Assembly: GCA_907163375.1 (NCBI GenBank)
Contig: CAJQUW010003174.1
Span: 682,001-746,000 of the forward strand
Reading direction: 5' to 3'
Length of the DNA: 64,000 nucleotides
From: Prostheceraeus crozeri
Taxonomy: Eukaryota; Platyhelminthes; Polycladida; Euryleptidae
The notes under the pieces are model-generated. The model ran no database searches. It saw only the letters and a program-made list of their open reading frames with translations, and was not told where the DNA came from. Of this stretch, positions 12,341-23,292 are shown one piece after another (positions within the stretch are counted from its first letter, which is position 1; the number at the start of each line of letters is the position of its first letter). Both the position numbers and the translations under genes were made by a program.

Positions 12341-15300
12341 CCAACCTTAGGCGAAACACGATTGACAATGAATTAAATCACAAATCGAACTATTCAGTAA
12401 GTAAAACCAATGTGAAAAATAGGAATAAAACACAATTATAAATGTTGATAATATTCAAATGGTAGGTAATGAAAAAAGGCCTGTGTAAATATAAGTAGAG
12501 TGAGAAAAAATTGATAACTTACTCGAGAACTCCTGCCTGTCTGCCACACTGTGTGTTGGGCAGTGTAGTAATTGCGGACTTTGATTATATTGACAAAACG
12601 TAATCTGCAGGTCTGGTCGCTCAGTTGCTTGTATTATTCAAAGTAAGACAGAGTTAACAGCTGAAAAAAGTGACATTCTCGACACAAAGTGTCATTAATT
12701 GATTGATGACCGGCAATCGAGGCAAATCAGGTAATAATCTGAATGTAATCCAATTTTTTAGAATATTTACTTGATAGCTGTTAATCGAATAAAATGTGCT
12801 CCAAGCAACTAAAATTTTCGGGATTGGAGTGATCTCGCGGAATCAGGAGTGGGATCCTGTACGGTAGCTGATTAAAGAACACAATGCAAAATAGGAAAGT
12901 TAAGAGGCTAAGTTCTATCGCAAAAAGAATGCAGCATGCATGTACTTATAATGTTGGTAACCATCGCTTGGATGCCGCCAGATGAACTGTAAAGTTAATA
13001 GAAAGACTTGATGTGAACTTTACAGCATAGGCATTCTTCTAATTGTTCATGTGACTGATGTCGAGTAATAACGGACTGCAATTTCTTATAACTGACCTTC
13101 ATCCAGCCAAAACAGGGTGCTTTAACATCTTCTAATTACGGTGCGTCATAAAAATACGGCTAACTAAACCATAACGGACCAGCTTGATAAGTGTGGCAAG
13201 TACATCAGAGTTGCTATCAGTCAACAATTGAAATGTTTTGACTTTGCGGCATGCCCATTATTCGACACTTTTATTTGTCGGTGTGAACTGAGAAGGATTA
13301 ATTTGCATCATTTGAAAAAATATACCGCAAATGTAGGTATTCCCAATCAAATGTAATTTGTATAACAATATACGTGTTAGCGCGTTGCATTTGCATCTAT
13401 CAATTACATCTGAATAAAGCTCAAGTGTTTTATTTGATCGTGTAAACCTAAAATTCAACGATCAATTTAATTATCACGAAACTAATCTCATTCATTCTGT
13501 ATGTTTCTCCACCTATATTAACTTTATTTGTTATAAAGGTGGTGAGAGCACTCTTTCACACCTTTTTGAGTTCTCTCTTTTAAGATTTTGTTGGTTGACA
13601 TGTCTATTACCGCACAGCTTGCAGTGCTTCCACCACAATTGAATGAACTGTCTATGTTATTTGAATCACGAGACGCCAAGCGTTGAGTGCTTTCAGTAAC
13701 ATAGACATTGAGTTTAATTACAGGGGGAAGTACTGAAAGCCATAGAAGTCTATGCTGAAAGCTATGCGGTACATAGAAGTGGATAATGGTAGACTTTCTA
13801 TGGTATTGTTAATTTCTATGATGTGGTATTATATTTCCTGCATGATATCAAGTTCTTGGCACTAGTGCGAGCATAGAAGTGGATAATAGTACACTAGAAT
13901 AAAAGTTTGATATCCTGCCTATGTATAATGATGGCACATGGAAAAATCTATGGTTTGTAGATCAGATTCGATCTAAAACATTGTATCATAGTGAAATTAT
14001 TTGCCAAGTTGGTTGTGGAAGTTGTTGACACCTAATTACAGGATTTTCATGAAGAGAATTGCAAGTGAGATGGCGGCATTGTTTCATGTGAAATAGCCTA
14101 CTATTCCATGGATTAATATACTGTATCTATTTGTAGCAGTCACTGACAACTATTTTCCAATGTTTCAATATTGGAATGAGAATTAAAAATTGGTTTACAA
14201 AGTCATAATTGAAAGTGGTCGGTCTGCTGTTTGTAAGAACATCTGAAGAATTCACAGACAGAAATTCTAATTATTGGATAATTTCTTCTTCTAGAGGCTA
14301 AGAAACCTGGCGTTTTTCTGGAATAAACACATTGAAAGTTTCTTTACTGACAATCATTTCTCAAATAAATGAAATGTCGCTGGAACTATTCAATTAATTA
14401 TTGAATGACACATGTGATATTTTGGAGACTGAAATTCGAATGCATGTTGAGATTTTGAAAATCATTCAAATTTAGTGAACAGGGGAACCCTTTAAAGTAA
14501 AATGAATACTCTAAGATTTATTGGCCTCTGATTTCAAGCTGGAGCAATGCATGCTCTGTAAATCGACATTACAAGTTGCACATGTGTCTGATAATACTAT
14601 TGATAGATTATCGGAGCGATATTTCAAAATGATGAACGTACAGAACGTTTAAAAGGATTTCCTTCTTTGTCATCCTGTCGGCGCAGCATTTTGTAAATTC
14701 ACTATTGCTTTTGAGTACATGGTCTTTGGACAAGGGCCAACAATGCAGATCGGCGTGTGCCATAATTTTCATGCAATTTCCATTCTAGGACTTTCTATGG
14801 TATTGCTAATTTCCATGAGTGCGAGGAACTGCAATGATATCTCAGTACATTCAATACACAGATTCTCCGTGCAAGAACCACTTTTTAAATGCATAAATAA
14901 AAATGCAAAGAACTGCAATGCCTTGCTGGAGATGTATGCATTACTCAAATCATTGGTTCTACTTCATCTTTGAAAGGAACATTTCTTCTCGAAGAATTGT
15001 ATAAAAAGTGACAGGTAAGGTTTAATTACAGAAGAAATGCTTCCTTTTTGTCCTATCAAACGAATCGAAACTCCTGGAGAAAGCATCAGTGTTTAGAGAC
15101 AAATTTATAGTCATTCGACTTGCAAATAGTAACCATTGACAAAAATGAAATTTTCGTTAACTTATTTTCGACAATATTAGATTGTGTTTTGGAGCGAAAA
15201 TCTCGCCGTTGTAGAGTGTAAAGCGAATCTGACAACCAGGTTACATCTCTGTTGCAAGAATGAAGAAAGTCTACTTCATGAACACTGACTTGGATAATAA

Positions 15301-16444
15301 CTAATTATCAACAACTATCTCAGATGTTACAGAATTCTGTTTTTAACGTAAATAAACGAATGATTGCAAATCAAATTTTGTTGCAACAATAGCAGAAATG
15401 TTTACGAAAGCAGAAACTTGTCAAGGTATTGAGGGCAACAAGAACACTCTGACTATTACAGGTGTTTAGTGAAAATCTTTCTTAATTTTTGCTTGCAATA
15501 AGAATTGACCATTTTGTTTATAAGCGTGGTCAATCTACTGTTCACATTGCCAAGAATTATTACATTAGGCTGAAGAGTTTCCTGCTTTCTTATAAAGTGC
15601 GACTTTTAGCACCAAATGTATTGTTTTGTTAAAATATTTTTTCATCATAATGCAAATAAGAAATATTTCTGTGAGTCTTTTAGAGAATTACAATTTTTCA
15701 TTTCATTTATTCACGTGATGTGACTCGCCGAATACATTGTCACAGTATATAACTTACAGATTATAAAAGAGCGAAAGTTAAGAAGTCAATTAAGTTAGTA
15801 CACAATACCACTTTGCTTTCGCAGATATGCCCTTATGTGATTGATCACAGCTTTCGAAGTTGGCCTCATGTCTCGAATTTCAGAGGGCATTTTGCTCTAA
15901 AAACTTGCGCCATAAAACCTCATTGATCGGTGTCTGCATTGCACTGTATTTACCATATCTTCAATATTCAAATATTCATCAGTCTTATTATGTCATTCAA
16001 GTATTTTTATTTTGCCATCAATGTTGAACAAATAAACATGCAGCAATGTTATTTTGAACTGAGATGAAAATGCTTTGTGCCTTTCTGAGAATTTGTTTTT
16101 TTCCATATTTAAAAAGAGGAATGATTCTCTTAAGAGGTGCGAGGAGCATCATTTAAGTGATGGCAGCAAAGAGAGGATCATCATTATGGTGGAGTAGATT
16201 CAAGATCGTACTCCCTTGAATTTCTGCACAACCATGATTTTAATAAAGGAAAAACGAGAGCTTTTTCATTTTTTTCTCTTAAAGTTTCTCGATTTTTCAT
16301 TTACTAAAATTGAAGATGTGCAGAAATTCTGGGGAGTGTGTATCTCGAATCTATTTCATCAGAAACTTTATTTGTTTGAAATATTGAAGGGAACTTGAAT
16401 AACCATTTGCCAACATAATCGGTTCCAACTGATAGAAAAACAAA
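12341..16444. other. No recognisable gene; short internal duplications
   Basis: About 4 kb of AT-rich sequence. Minor repeats: CATAGAAGTGGATAAT occurs near 13770 and 13870, and a ~30-bp block containing ACTTTCTATGGTATTG occurs near 13792 and 14788. A short imperfect palindrome with GTCTATGTTA at one end lies at about 13650-13710. No coding sequence, element ends or RNA genes were recognised. Confidence 0.45.
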
Positions 16445-16680
16445 ATTGCATAAAATGAACCTTGTTGATACTCGGAAGCACATCAGGCACGGAGCCTTTC
16501 TTCCATGTGTCCGAGTTGTTATTCATCCATTCTAATTCTCTTTGTGTTGAGTGTTTAGCAAGAGTGCAGGGCAGAATAGCTATTTTAAATGTCTTAGGTT
16601 TGACCTGATCAAGGTTCGAACCAATGTCTCCTGCACGCAGATCGAACACTCTACCACAAGGCCATAACGCCTGTCTTCAT
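16445..16680 (-). mobile_element. tRNA-derived SINE, family S1, second copy
   Basis: On the minus strand: GGCCTTGTGGTAGAGTG (A-box region), GGTTCGAACC (B box, 16612-16621), GTCAAACCTAAGACATTTAA, and GGAAGAAAGGCTCCGTGCC. It is collinear with the plus-strand copy at 8505-8715. The two are diverged, so the family is old. Confidence 0.75.
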
Positions 16681-17003
16681 TGAGCGCCGGTAGCATTGAA
16701 CATAAACAAGCTCAATGTGCCGTACAAGCATCCGTTGGTCTCATCCAATGAGATCACCACAGACTCGAAAATGATTTTTGAAGTTACATCGATTTCAAAT
16801 ATGTTTGCAATGCATCTTAAATATAACTCGAAACATTTATATTCAGCTAATTCTTCAAGGATATTCTCCCAACTCAAAGTGAGAAATATCTGCAAGCAAA
16901 TATCTCAAGAGGTGTGTTCCATCAAGATGATGATGAAGTTTAGGATCCTCTTGAATTCCGCTGATCTTCAGATCACTTGCACAAATTGCGGGCATGTCCT
17001 ACA

Positions 17004-18025
17004 TTATTCCTCGCCCAACTGGGGGCGTTTTTCGTTCACCCCTGGCGAATTCTTGAATATCTTTTAAACCAAGCAAACTATGGCCAACAGATTTCAGGTA
17101 GCTTACTTCCACGTATTATACAACTTTAACCGAATGATAATCAATTTGGCACAATACTTGTGGCGTGAGAGCTATTTTAAAATTTGAGTGTTTGCACTGT
17201 AAACTCTAGGGCACGAAATTTAGGCATCAATTCTAACCAACACAAGGCACGAGTAGACACGAAGCTCATAGTGCCGAGTTCGTGCCCATTGATTTTTCCT
17301 TCGATTTCATTGGATAAATAAACATTTGGTTTAGTACCTGCTAGTGCCTAGTGGCGCCTACTGGTGCCTCGAGGCACTAGAAAGGCACTAACTAGGCGCT
17401 AACTGGCACGAAAATTCGGCTTCGTGCCTAGGTTAGTGCCCTACAGTTTACAATTTGGAATATATTGGCTGATTTCGGTATATTCACTTCTAATGTATAT
17501 TCCGGCATCAATTCTTGATGAAATATGTTTCCTATCAATATAGAGACATTCACAAATGCAAAATCCTTGAGTTTGAAATTATCTGCTTATTATGTGTGCA
17601 CGTTGAATTTCAAATTTCAAATATGATTTTCTATTAGTTTTGTAAATTTTAGTTCTGCATATGATCAGCAATTATTGAAAATTTTCCGAATCATATTGCT
17701 TTTAGCCTCAATATCTGGATAAAAGTTCATCGAATTTGGCTGTTTCTTCACTTGCAGAAACTAAATACTAAAATAAGCGATTTTATTGATATTTTAGTTG
17801 AACAAAAGGTTTGAATTATTTTAACTTTGACCTCACCTAATACAGTGATGTAATCTCACAACGATTATCAAATCATCGTTTGATTAACCACCGTAACCAG
17901 ATCTTTCGATTGCCGTATTGCTTATCAGCTTTTGTTGTCATTTTCCATCTCAAGCAGTGATCTAATGGAAATTTGTTGATAACTGGCGTTTTTGACCTTT
18001 CACTTTCACCTCAGCCAAAATATGG
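17004..18025. mobile_element. TTAA-type element family E, degraded copy with a nested MITE
   Basis: The left end TTATTCCTCGCCCAACTGGG matches the TTAA-bounded left end at 42168, with TTAA decayed to TTAT. Interior blocks shared with 42168-43055 and 53855-54597 include GGCTGATTTCGGTA, CAATTCTTGATGAAATA, and TTGTTGTCATTTTCCAT. The right end was not found; similarity fades after about 18025. It is interrupted by the MITE at 17195-17452. Non-coding. Confidence 0.65.
17195..17452. mobile_element. CACTGTAAA-tipped MITE, GGCAC-rich type
   Basis: The left end CACTGTAAACTCTAGGGCAC is the inverse of the right end GTGCCCTACAGTTTACA. The interior is dense in GTGCC/GGCAC words. Comparison with the uninterrupted family E copy near 42310 (GAATGTTTGGAATAT) places the insertion at GTTTGGAATA; TTTG is found on both sides of the insert. 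Confidence 0.75.
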
Positions 18026-18975
18026 AGGATTATATCACTTTCCATTTTGAATTGGTAAAACTGAGAATATTCATTCTGCCAATTTTTTTGAAGAATATCA
18101 ATCATAATTGTGAACCTGAAATCAGTTCAACCAAAGAAGACAAACTCACTCGACTTTGTATGCCAACTGCGATTCACATGTCATCATCACATTTTGGCTG
18201 TATCTGCTTTATTAGAAATTATCATGTCTGCCTCAGTTAGAGATCTTGCTTTGATTTAAAACTTGATTGGAATTATAATTTCAATTTGACCTCATAAATT
18301 CAGTTATATAAGAAGGAGATTTAGCGCTGGTTAAGTGATATTTGCTGATTAATTTTGGCTGACCGCTTGACCTCGTAAGCCAATAGCTTGACGCAATTGC
18401 CTGAGACATGAGAACTTTCAAGCATGCGCATGATTTATTTGAATAGAATGCAGATACTTATTCAAACTCTTGAAAGTGAGATTCAGCAAAAATCCGTTCA
18501 ATCAAAGTGGATAAAGTAGAAACCACAGAATTAGATTGTATCAGTCTTTCAGTGCACTATATTATATATAGAGCGTCAGCCCTGAACATTTATTCAATGG
18601 AAAGAGGGTTCGAGGTTTGAGTATTTGGAGGTGAAGATTATAGAGTGACTTTCATGAATAAGTATTGCTGCCAGACTGCACCAGAGTCCGTGACCCCCTA
18701 TGTATATGACATCAATTGAATTTATTCAATGGAACAATGGCACGGCTGTCAACTTAGCATGTCTGCGATGGTCGTGCGTGTAAAGGCGCATGCAACCTGC
18801 TTACAGAGCCAATAGGCGAGAGGTCGAACCCTTTTGAGTCTATTGGTTAGCAATCAGTCTTGATCAAAAATGCGTTTTTTACTAGAGTAAGCTGCATTTG
18901 TGATGGTTTCCAACATAAGTTATGTCTGTTAGCTACTCATTATGCACAATGCTATTGAAAATACTACGAGTATTA
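18026..18975. other. No recognisable gene; possible decayed tRNA-like piece
   Basis: AT-rich. GAGGTCGAACCC near 18820 resembles a B box, but no matching A box or second copy was found. Part of 18270-18370 loosely resembles the family E interior. Confidence 0.3.
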
Positions 18976-19121
18976 AGTCAATACAAGACACCAACAACCT
19001 TGTTCCCTGACCGCACTCGCCTGACCTAGGAATCGAACCGAAGTCCGCGGTGGAGAACAGCTCGCACCTTCTTCACTAGGCCAGGCTGACGGCTCAAAAG
19101 GAATGCGAGTGAAGGCAGATG
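18976..19121 (-). mobile_element. tRNA-derived SINE, family S2, minus copy
   Basis: On the minus strand: CTTCACTCGCATTCCTTTTG, then GGCCTAGTGAAGAAGGTGCG (A-box region), then GGTTCGATTCC (B box, 19029-19039) and CAGGCGAGTGCGGTCAGGG. It ends in GTTGGTGTCTTGTATTGAC. The same block lies on the plus strand at 19323-19500. A second plus-strand SINE tail at 19131-19190 makes the locus partly palindromic. Confidence 0.75.
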
Positions 19122-19322
19122 TCAATGGTGTTGGTGTCTTGTATTGACTTAATAGTTGTCATTCTCTTTAGATATTCAATGATCTACGACAGACCTTTGT
19201 TGTCAATCTACACTGTGACGTAGTCGTATGACATGCTCATATGCTGTCTCGCTACAATATGAGCGCTGGTAGCGTTCTGTCAATAATAATAGGACAATAT
19301 GCTGTCGATATCACTTAGAGAT

Positions 19323-19500
19323 GACTTCTGCCTTCACTCGCATTCCTTTTGAACCGTCAGCGTGGCCTAGTGAAGAAGGTGCGAGCTCGTCTCCACCGCG
19401 GACTTCGGTTCGATTCCTAGGTCAGGCGAGTGCGGTCAGGGAGTCAAGGGTGTTGGTGTCTTTTATTTACTTGATCGTTGTTATTCTCTTTAGATATTCC
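19323..19500 (+). mobile_element. tRNA-derived SINE, family S2, plus copy
   Basis: Begins CTTCTGCCTTCACTCGCATT, continues with GCGTGGCCTAGTGAAG (A-box region) and B box GGTTCGATTCC at 19407-19417, then a tail with GGTGTTGGTGTCTTTTATTT and CTCTTTAGATATTC. The tail block also occurs at 19131-19190. tRNA-like promoter elements plus a repeated non-tRNA tail define a SINE. Confidence 0.75.
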
Positions 19501-19575
19501 GTATAGACTTCCGTAGGAGTGCAGACTGCTTCAGAACGATGGCACAAAGGAATTTCTATTGCCTTACAGTGACAG

Positions 19576-19836
19576 GTGCGTCGCTTACGGGTTTCCTGTG
19601 AACATTGTCCAGAATACTATGTAGGAGAGACTCGTCGCATCAAGGAACATATCAAAGGAAGACCACCTTCAGAAATCTCTCTACACATACATCCACCATC
19701 ACAAGTCATTCTCCATCCTTCATACACTAAGCATACACGTTTAGAAGAAGCTCTCATTACAAAGTCACACATTAATGATCACACACCTATCATGAGCAAC
19801 AACCCACAATCTGATTATTTACATTTATTTTCATAG
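19576..19836 (+). pseudogene. GIY-YIG fragment of a Penelope-like element
   Basis: An 86-codon frame with VSCEHCPEYYVGETRR followed by IKEHI and, later, HTRLEEALITKSH. The C-x2-C...YYVGETRR block and the following KEH match the PLE GIY-YIG nuclease pattern also seen at 11198-11590. The RT part is not attached. It lies directly after a SINE and is a broken relic; the assignment rests on this one motif block. Confidence 0.6.
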
Positions 19837-19907
19837 TTTACATTTTGTTTGAACGCATAAATTGTTAATGAAATTTGTTTGATTGTACTTTTTCGTGTAT
19901 ATATTCT

Positions 19908-20060
19908 TCTACACGATTCCGTCAAATTCGAAGAATTCAGATCGTATACCCGGTACACACAAGTTTTCTCGTAATATTGGTCCGTCAGATTCTTTGTTTA
20001 GAAGTTGGCAAGCGTGCGAAATTACATTCACTCAGTCTCTTCACAGAGGACTCATCGATG
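19908..20060. mobile_element. MITE family A, fragment
   Basis: AATTCGAAGAATTCAGATCG, AGTTTTCTCGTAATATTGG and AGTTGGCAAGCGTGCGAAAT match the interior of the family A copy at 39137-39656 in the same orientation. Neither terminus is present. Confidence 0.55.
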
Positions 20061-20349
20061 AATGGTACCGTGACAGCGATGCTTGACAGTATAACACGCA
20101 CGCCAATGGATGTTGTCCAGAGCTCACTGCGTATTCAATGACGACTATTGTTTGAGAGCACTAGAGTATGTAGACTATGCGTTAACGAGCCAACGAGCTA
20201 GGAATAGTTCTGTGGTAGAAACATTAGTAGCATAGGAACATTATCACCAGGAATGACCAGTGGGAAAGTGTCCTATGGAAAGGCCCATGGGTCAGGGATA
20301 GGCATAGGATGACAACTTCTCCATGGGCCAGTGGTTCCCAATAGGCGGA

Positions 20350-20650
20350 GCAGTTTTCAATATTAATTCGAATACCAATGAATGAAATATATAATTTGGG
20401 TGTATTCTGACATTTTGAATATTGAAGCACATCGGTTTAGCAAGCTCATCAATCGGAGAGAGTAACGGATCTTCATGTGATATTCACCATAAACACCGAA
20501 GTCTTTTTCAGGAACCGTCAAACTAAACCGATCACCACAAAAGTTATTATGTGAGTTGATAATGACACAGGCCTTATTCGAACTTAAAGCCAAGTTTCAA
20601 TTGAATAGGACGTCTAGTTCCTTTACAGCTTTAATAAAATCATGCGCACT
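20350..20650 (-). pseudogene. LINE reverse transcriptase fragment, degraded
   Basis: Minus-strand reading gives AVKELDVLF, then NLALSSNKACVIINSHNN, then DFGVYGEYHMKIRYSL and LLNRCASIF. This resembles the stretch after the YADD palm in CR1/Jockey-type LINEs (L..W...N.L.LN..KT...I, then FLGV..D..L....HI). In-frame breaks exist and the flanking domains are missing. Resemblance only. Confidence 0.4.
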
Positions 20651-20753
20651 CTTATCGAATTTCGATTTTTGTGGGATAATTCACTCGACATTTCAATTGG
20701 CTTAAAAAATTCAAATATGTCTTATGATTTCATAATATATATTTCTTAATAAA

Positions 20754-21120
20754 TTGTATAATTATCCCGAAATTAGACTTACACTACATTCTGGCATTCT
20801 GGGGCCTTTTCATAGATACTTTCAAGTTTTCAACAAAATATTCCAAGTTTTTAATTCTATCAATAGCGACATCAAGAGAACCATAGAGATCCCGGACGTA
20901 AATACACGTCTCAATTTCCTAGATATTTCTATTGGTGTTGATAATAAGGATCTAAATTAGCAGTGGTTTTCCAAAACCACACATTCCAATGTTGCTCTCC
21001 AATAGGATGGCTGGATTTCTCAACATATGAAGGATAATTTTACAAATAATAGTGAAAAATGCGTCAAGGGTCGACTCTGGGTGCCCTTCTTGTTCGACAA
21101 ATCGGATGCAAGTCAGGTAA
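20754..21120 (+). pseudogene. Penelope-like RT fragment
   Basis: INSDIKRTIEIPDVNTRLNF followed by LDISIGVDNKDL, and further on THSNVAL and DGWISQHMKDNF. The pattern I.FT.E.....L.FLD..I followed by KPTHSN...W is characteristic of the PLE RT palm-to-thumb region. It is short, broken, and not in the order expected relative to the GIY-YIG relic upstream, so the two are probably separate insertions. Confidence 0.5.
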
Positions 21121-21364
21121 CCCTCTAACGATGGTCCAACTGACTCAACGATTGAGTCTTGCTGTGCGGCGTGGTAATTCTGCTTCAGTCAGAGTCCACC
21201 AAACATAATTATCGACGCCTTAATTTTTGTTGCTTATATTCTTACTGGATGAATGGCCACCTTTTGTGACTAGTGCGAGCTCACAATAGCACAAGCGCCT
21301 TTGTGATCTGTATAGCCAAGCTCTAAAGAATATCACGGCAATTCATCGCGTAGCTTGCTCCTGT

Positions 21365-21545
21365 TTATTAGAAAGGACGCATTGGAACCTGTAACGCTGA
21401 TGAAATGGCGCATCTGCTGAAACAATACCATAGCAATCGAAAAATGAGCAGCAGCAGTTCAACATATATGATAACATTGATATAACGCAGCAACATTATC
21501 GAGAGCAACATTTCGCTTATGATCTGAATTCTTCGAATTCTGTTC
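21365..21545. mobile_element. MITE family A, internally deleted fragment
   Basis: GCATTGGAACCTGTAACG, AATACCATAGCAATCGAAAA and ATGATCTGAATTCTTCGAAT match copy 1 (2335-2625) in the same orientation. A large part of the middle is missing and both ends are lost. Confidence 0.6.
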
Positions 21546-22553
21546 TTCTTCGTAGAAGGATTGTAGCTTTGAGAGCACTTCCGCAGCATTCAACAGCAGA
21601 ATTTACAATGCAACAATTTGAAATCATTTTAACATCAAACAATGAAGTACTATTTGCTACAGCCGCTGCTCACAAACTGACTATGAACAATGGTAAACCA
21701 TAGAAATCCGATAGTCTATAATATGCAAGGGCTAGAACTCCCGTGCACACCTAAACCAAAGTACGTCGTGGACATGTGTGGTCATGACAACGGCGCCTTC
21801 CAGTGGTTGACAGATAGTTAGGTTCCTGAACTTTCATAAAGCATTCTTAAGATTCACAGTCATTTCCATTTCTCGTTAGGCATCCAAGCATTTTGATATA
21901 TACACCATACACCATCAACCTGCAATCATTTTGCGTGTCTCACAAATTTGATTCTCTTGAGATCTAGCAATCTTCACCTGAACGTGACGCTTGCATTGCC
22001 ATCAAAATACAGCTGTTGTCCATTCTACACCATTTCCAGTTTAATATCAGATGTATCAGATTAATTTCAGACTTCGTCACTCATATTTCAGATATCACTA
22101 AATTCATACCACATATGGCAATTTTTATTTTAGTCATTGTCAACTTAATTTCAGACAAAATATTTCTTGCTAGACACGGTTCATTTACGAATTCCCTTAT
22201 GTTGTTATGGTGAACTGTCTGTAATGGTCAACTGCCATAATTTAACAAAGCGGAAAGTCTAACTTCTGTATCGCCGACTCTGAGCAGTAATCTGCGCTTG
22301 TCTACACGCCACTTATAATCTACACTAATCCACCCTCATAAAAATGAAGTATTTCAAAGAAATGATAATCTTTAGTACAGTGCTATAAGAAAGTCACAGA
22401 CAGAGATTAGGCGCTGCACAACCAGTACCAGTGAATCATAATTAATTGGACAATTGAAGCCCTAAACCGTCGTCACGAACTGGTATAATTTTAACAAATC
22501 TTCATATATAAACTTGATAAAGCGGCTGGTACGCGAAGCGTCTGGCGCATAAT
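21546..22553. other. No recognisable gene
   Basis: AT-rich, with only short frames such as 22016-22213 that lack domain signals. No repeat ends were recognised. Confidence 0.45.
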
Positions 22554-23140
22554 GGATTTATACCAAAACGTCGCAGTTCCGATTTAGTCGCATCCGTTTT
22601 GGTCGCACTTCCGAATTCATCGCATCCGATTTCGTCGCAAAAGGTCGCATCCGAATTCGTCAGATCTTATATCTGCATTTGTCTTATCCATCATTGAATT
22701 TCGTATTGAAAAATAATAGGTTTTGCTCTCCAGACAGAAATGATTCAAGTGATGAAGCTTGATTTTTATATAAATCAAAATCACTATATCACCATTGGTT
22801 ACTAATCTATTGAAGGATGTTGGTTTTAACTCTCTTGTATATTATGTATATCTCCTTTATTTTCAACAATGTGATTCCGTGAAGTAAAAATTGACAAGAA
22901 ATTTCTGTGATGTCTGACGACAAGCTTCACATAGATATTTGCTGGAGGACAAAGATCAAATTAACACATAGAAAGCCATACTGAAGCTAAAGGGTGGCTA
23001 TGACGACTTTTATAGAAGTAACATAGATCAACTGCGACCAAATCGGAATCCTATTACGACGAAAACAGACATGCGACGTTTTCGGACGCGACCTTATCGG
23101 ATACGACGAAATCGGAATTGCGACGTTTTCGTACAATCCG
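22554..23140. mobile_element. TIR element with CpG-rich subterminal repeats
   Basis: The left end has AAAACGTCGCAGTTCCGATT from 22564 and the right end its inverse ending ACGTTTTCGTACAATCC. Both ends carry runs of a ~15-bp unit related to TCCGATTTCGTCGCA: about six at 22567-22661 and six inverted at 23028-23133. The interior is AT-rich and non-coding. Clustered subterminal repeats usually bind a transposase. The flanks GCGCATAA and GCACATAA may be a decayed target duplication. The superfamily is not recognised. Confidence 0.7.
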
Positions 23141-23292
23141 CACATAAGATCACCTTTCTCAACATACTCGGTCATTAGAATACTTTTTGAGAGAAATTGT
23201 CAATAATTTTCGTTTTTTTCACAAAAAATATAGACTTCTTAACATCTCTAAACTATTAATTCCCAAAAAGCACAAAATAAAGTGGGAAGATT

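Noticed and set aside
19321-19506. Short plus-strand frame as a host peptide
   Set aside because: It lies wholly within a tRNA-derived SINE.
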